Positions 51,465 through 51,517 of a DNA stretch of 51,517 nt are shown here, piece after piece. The DNA comes from RGIG9041 sp045612565. Its GTDB lineage: Bacteria > Bacillota > Clostridia > Oscillospirales > QAKW01. The position numbers and the translations under genes were made by a program. The DNA lies in contig JAZKZG010000079.1 of assembly GCA_045612565.1 (NCBI GenBank), positions 1-51,517 of the forward strand, read 5' to 3'. The stretch's first letter is position 1, and each line of letters starts with the position of its first letter. The notes beneath the pieces are model-generated. The model was not told where the DNA came from. It saw only the letters and a list, made by a program, of their open reading frames with translations, and ran no database searches.

Positions 51465-51517
51465 ATGTCAATAAATATTTATCCTATAACCAAAACACAA
51501 GAATGCTGTCAGGATTA
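51465..51517 (+). CDS. Start of a gene cut by the window end
   Basis: ATG at 51465 follows AAAGGAGGTG at ideal spacing, and TATAAT occurs at 51439-51444. Only 17 codons are visible (MSINIYPITKTQECCQD). No family can be assigned. It diverges from the AraC gene, so it is likely regulated by it. Confidence 0.6.
   Translation, partial: MSINIYPITKTQECCQD

Noticed and set aside
1..51517. CRISPR arrays, tRNA or rRNA genes, insertion sequences, prophage genes
   Set aside because: No regularly spaced repeats, cloverleaf-like sequences, transposase or phage proteins were seen on either strand.

Overview
The window reads as chromosomal DNA from a low-to-moderate-GC, spore-forming member of the Clostridia (Firmicutes/Bacillota), most like an Oscillospirales-type gut or rumen commensal. 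The basis is the ylxM-ffh-rpsP-khpA-rimM-trmD gene order, the presence of the sporulation protease gene spoIVB, AAGGAG-type ribosome binding sites, consensus sigma-A promoters, an S-layer-anchored protein and many glycan-catabolism genes. No rRNA, tRNA, CRISPR array, insertion sequence or recombinase gene was found.

Positions 1-36000 are mostly ordinary. A sugar ABC importer (end of the binding protein plus two permeases) converges on the trmD operon at a shared terminator. Then come an iron-sulfur aldo/keto reductase, an S1-domain protein and a long + strand operon: DUF951, prfA, tsaC, coaE, lytic transglycosylase, M18 aminopeptidase, and a DUF1015 domain fused to a sialidase-like domain. 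On the - strand follow a P-loop protein, pgi and a D-Ala-D-Ala carboxypeptidase. Next are a 1688-residue SLH surface protein, a ribulokinase/GH78 pair, a U32 peptidase, galE, a degenerate sensor-like protein, a YdcF protein, a HAD phosphatase, rpmE and two tandem membrane-anchored RCC1-repeat proteins.

Positions 36000-48435 are the remarkable part. spoIVB (35990-37210) is followed by three more copies of its own last ~42 codons, at about 40030, 44213 and 48310. All four copies start at the same point, the GxSGSP catalytic-serine motif. The three displaced copies are preceded by a shared ~20-base sequence (TTGGTCCTATATTGACACAC type) that, with the start of the copy, forms an inverted repeat GACAC-N4-GTGTC. 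Between the copies lie three cargo modules, each with its own AraC regulator on the - strand diverging from a sugar-catabolic operon: (1) GH127 arabinofuranosidase; (2) aldolase, ketodeoxysugar kinase and DgoD (D-galactonate catabolism); (3) a glycyl radical enzyme with its activase. This looks like serial site-specific integration of catabolic cassettes into the 3' end of spoIVB, each insertion restoring the protease with its own 3' end. No integrase is visible, so the arrangement resembles a metabolic cassette array, possibly moved in trans.

Positions 48436-51517 carry an SDR oxidoreductase, two more AraC regulators and the first codons of another gene. They may be another accessory module; the spo0A gene that commonly follows spoIVB in Clostridia is not present. 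All identifications were made by reading motifs; no database search was run.
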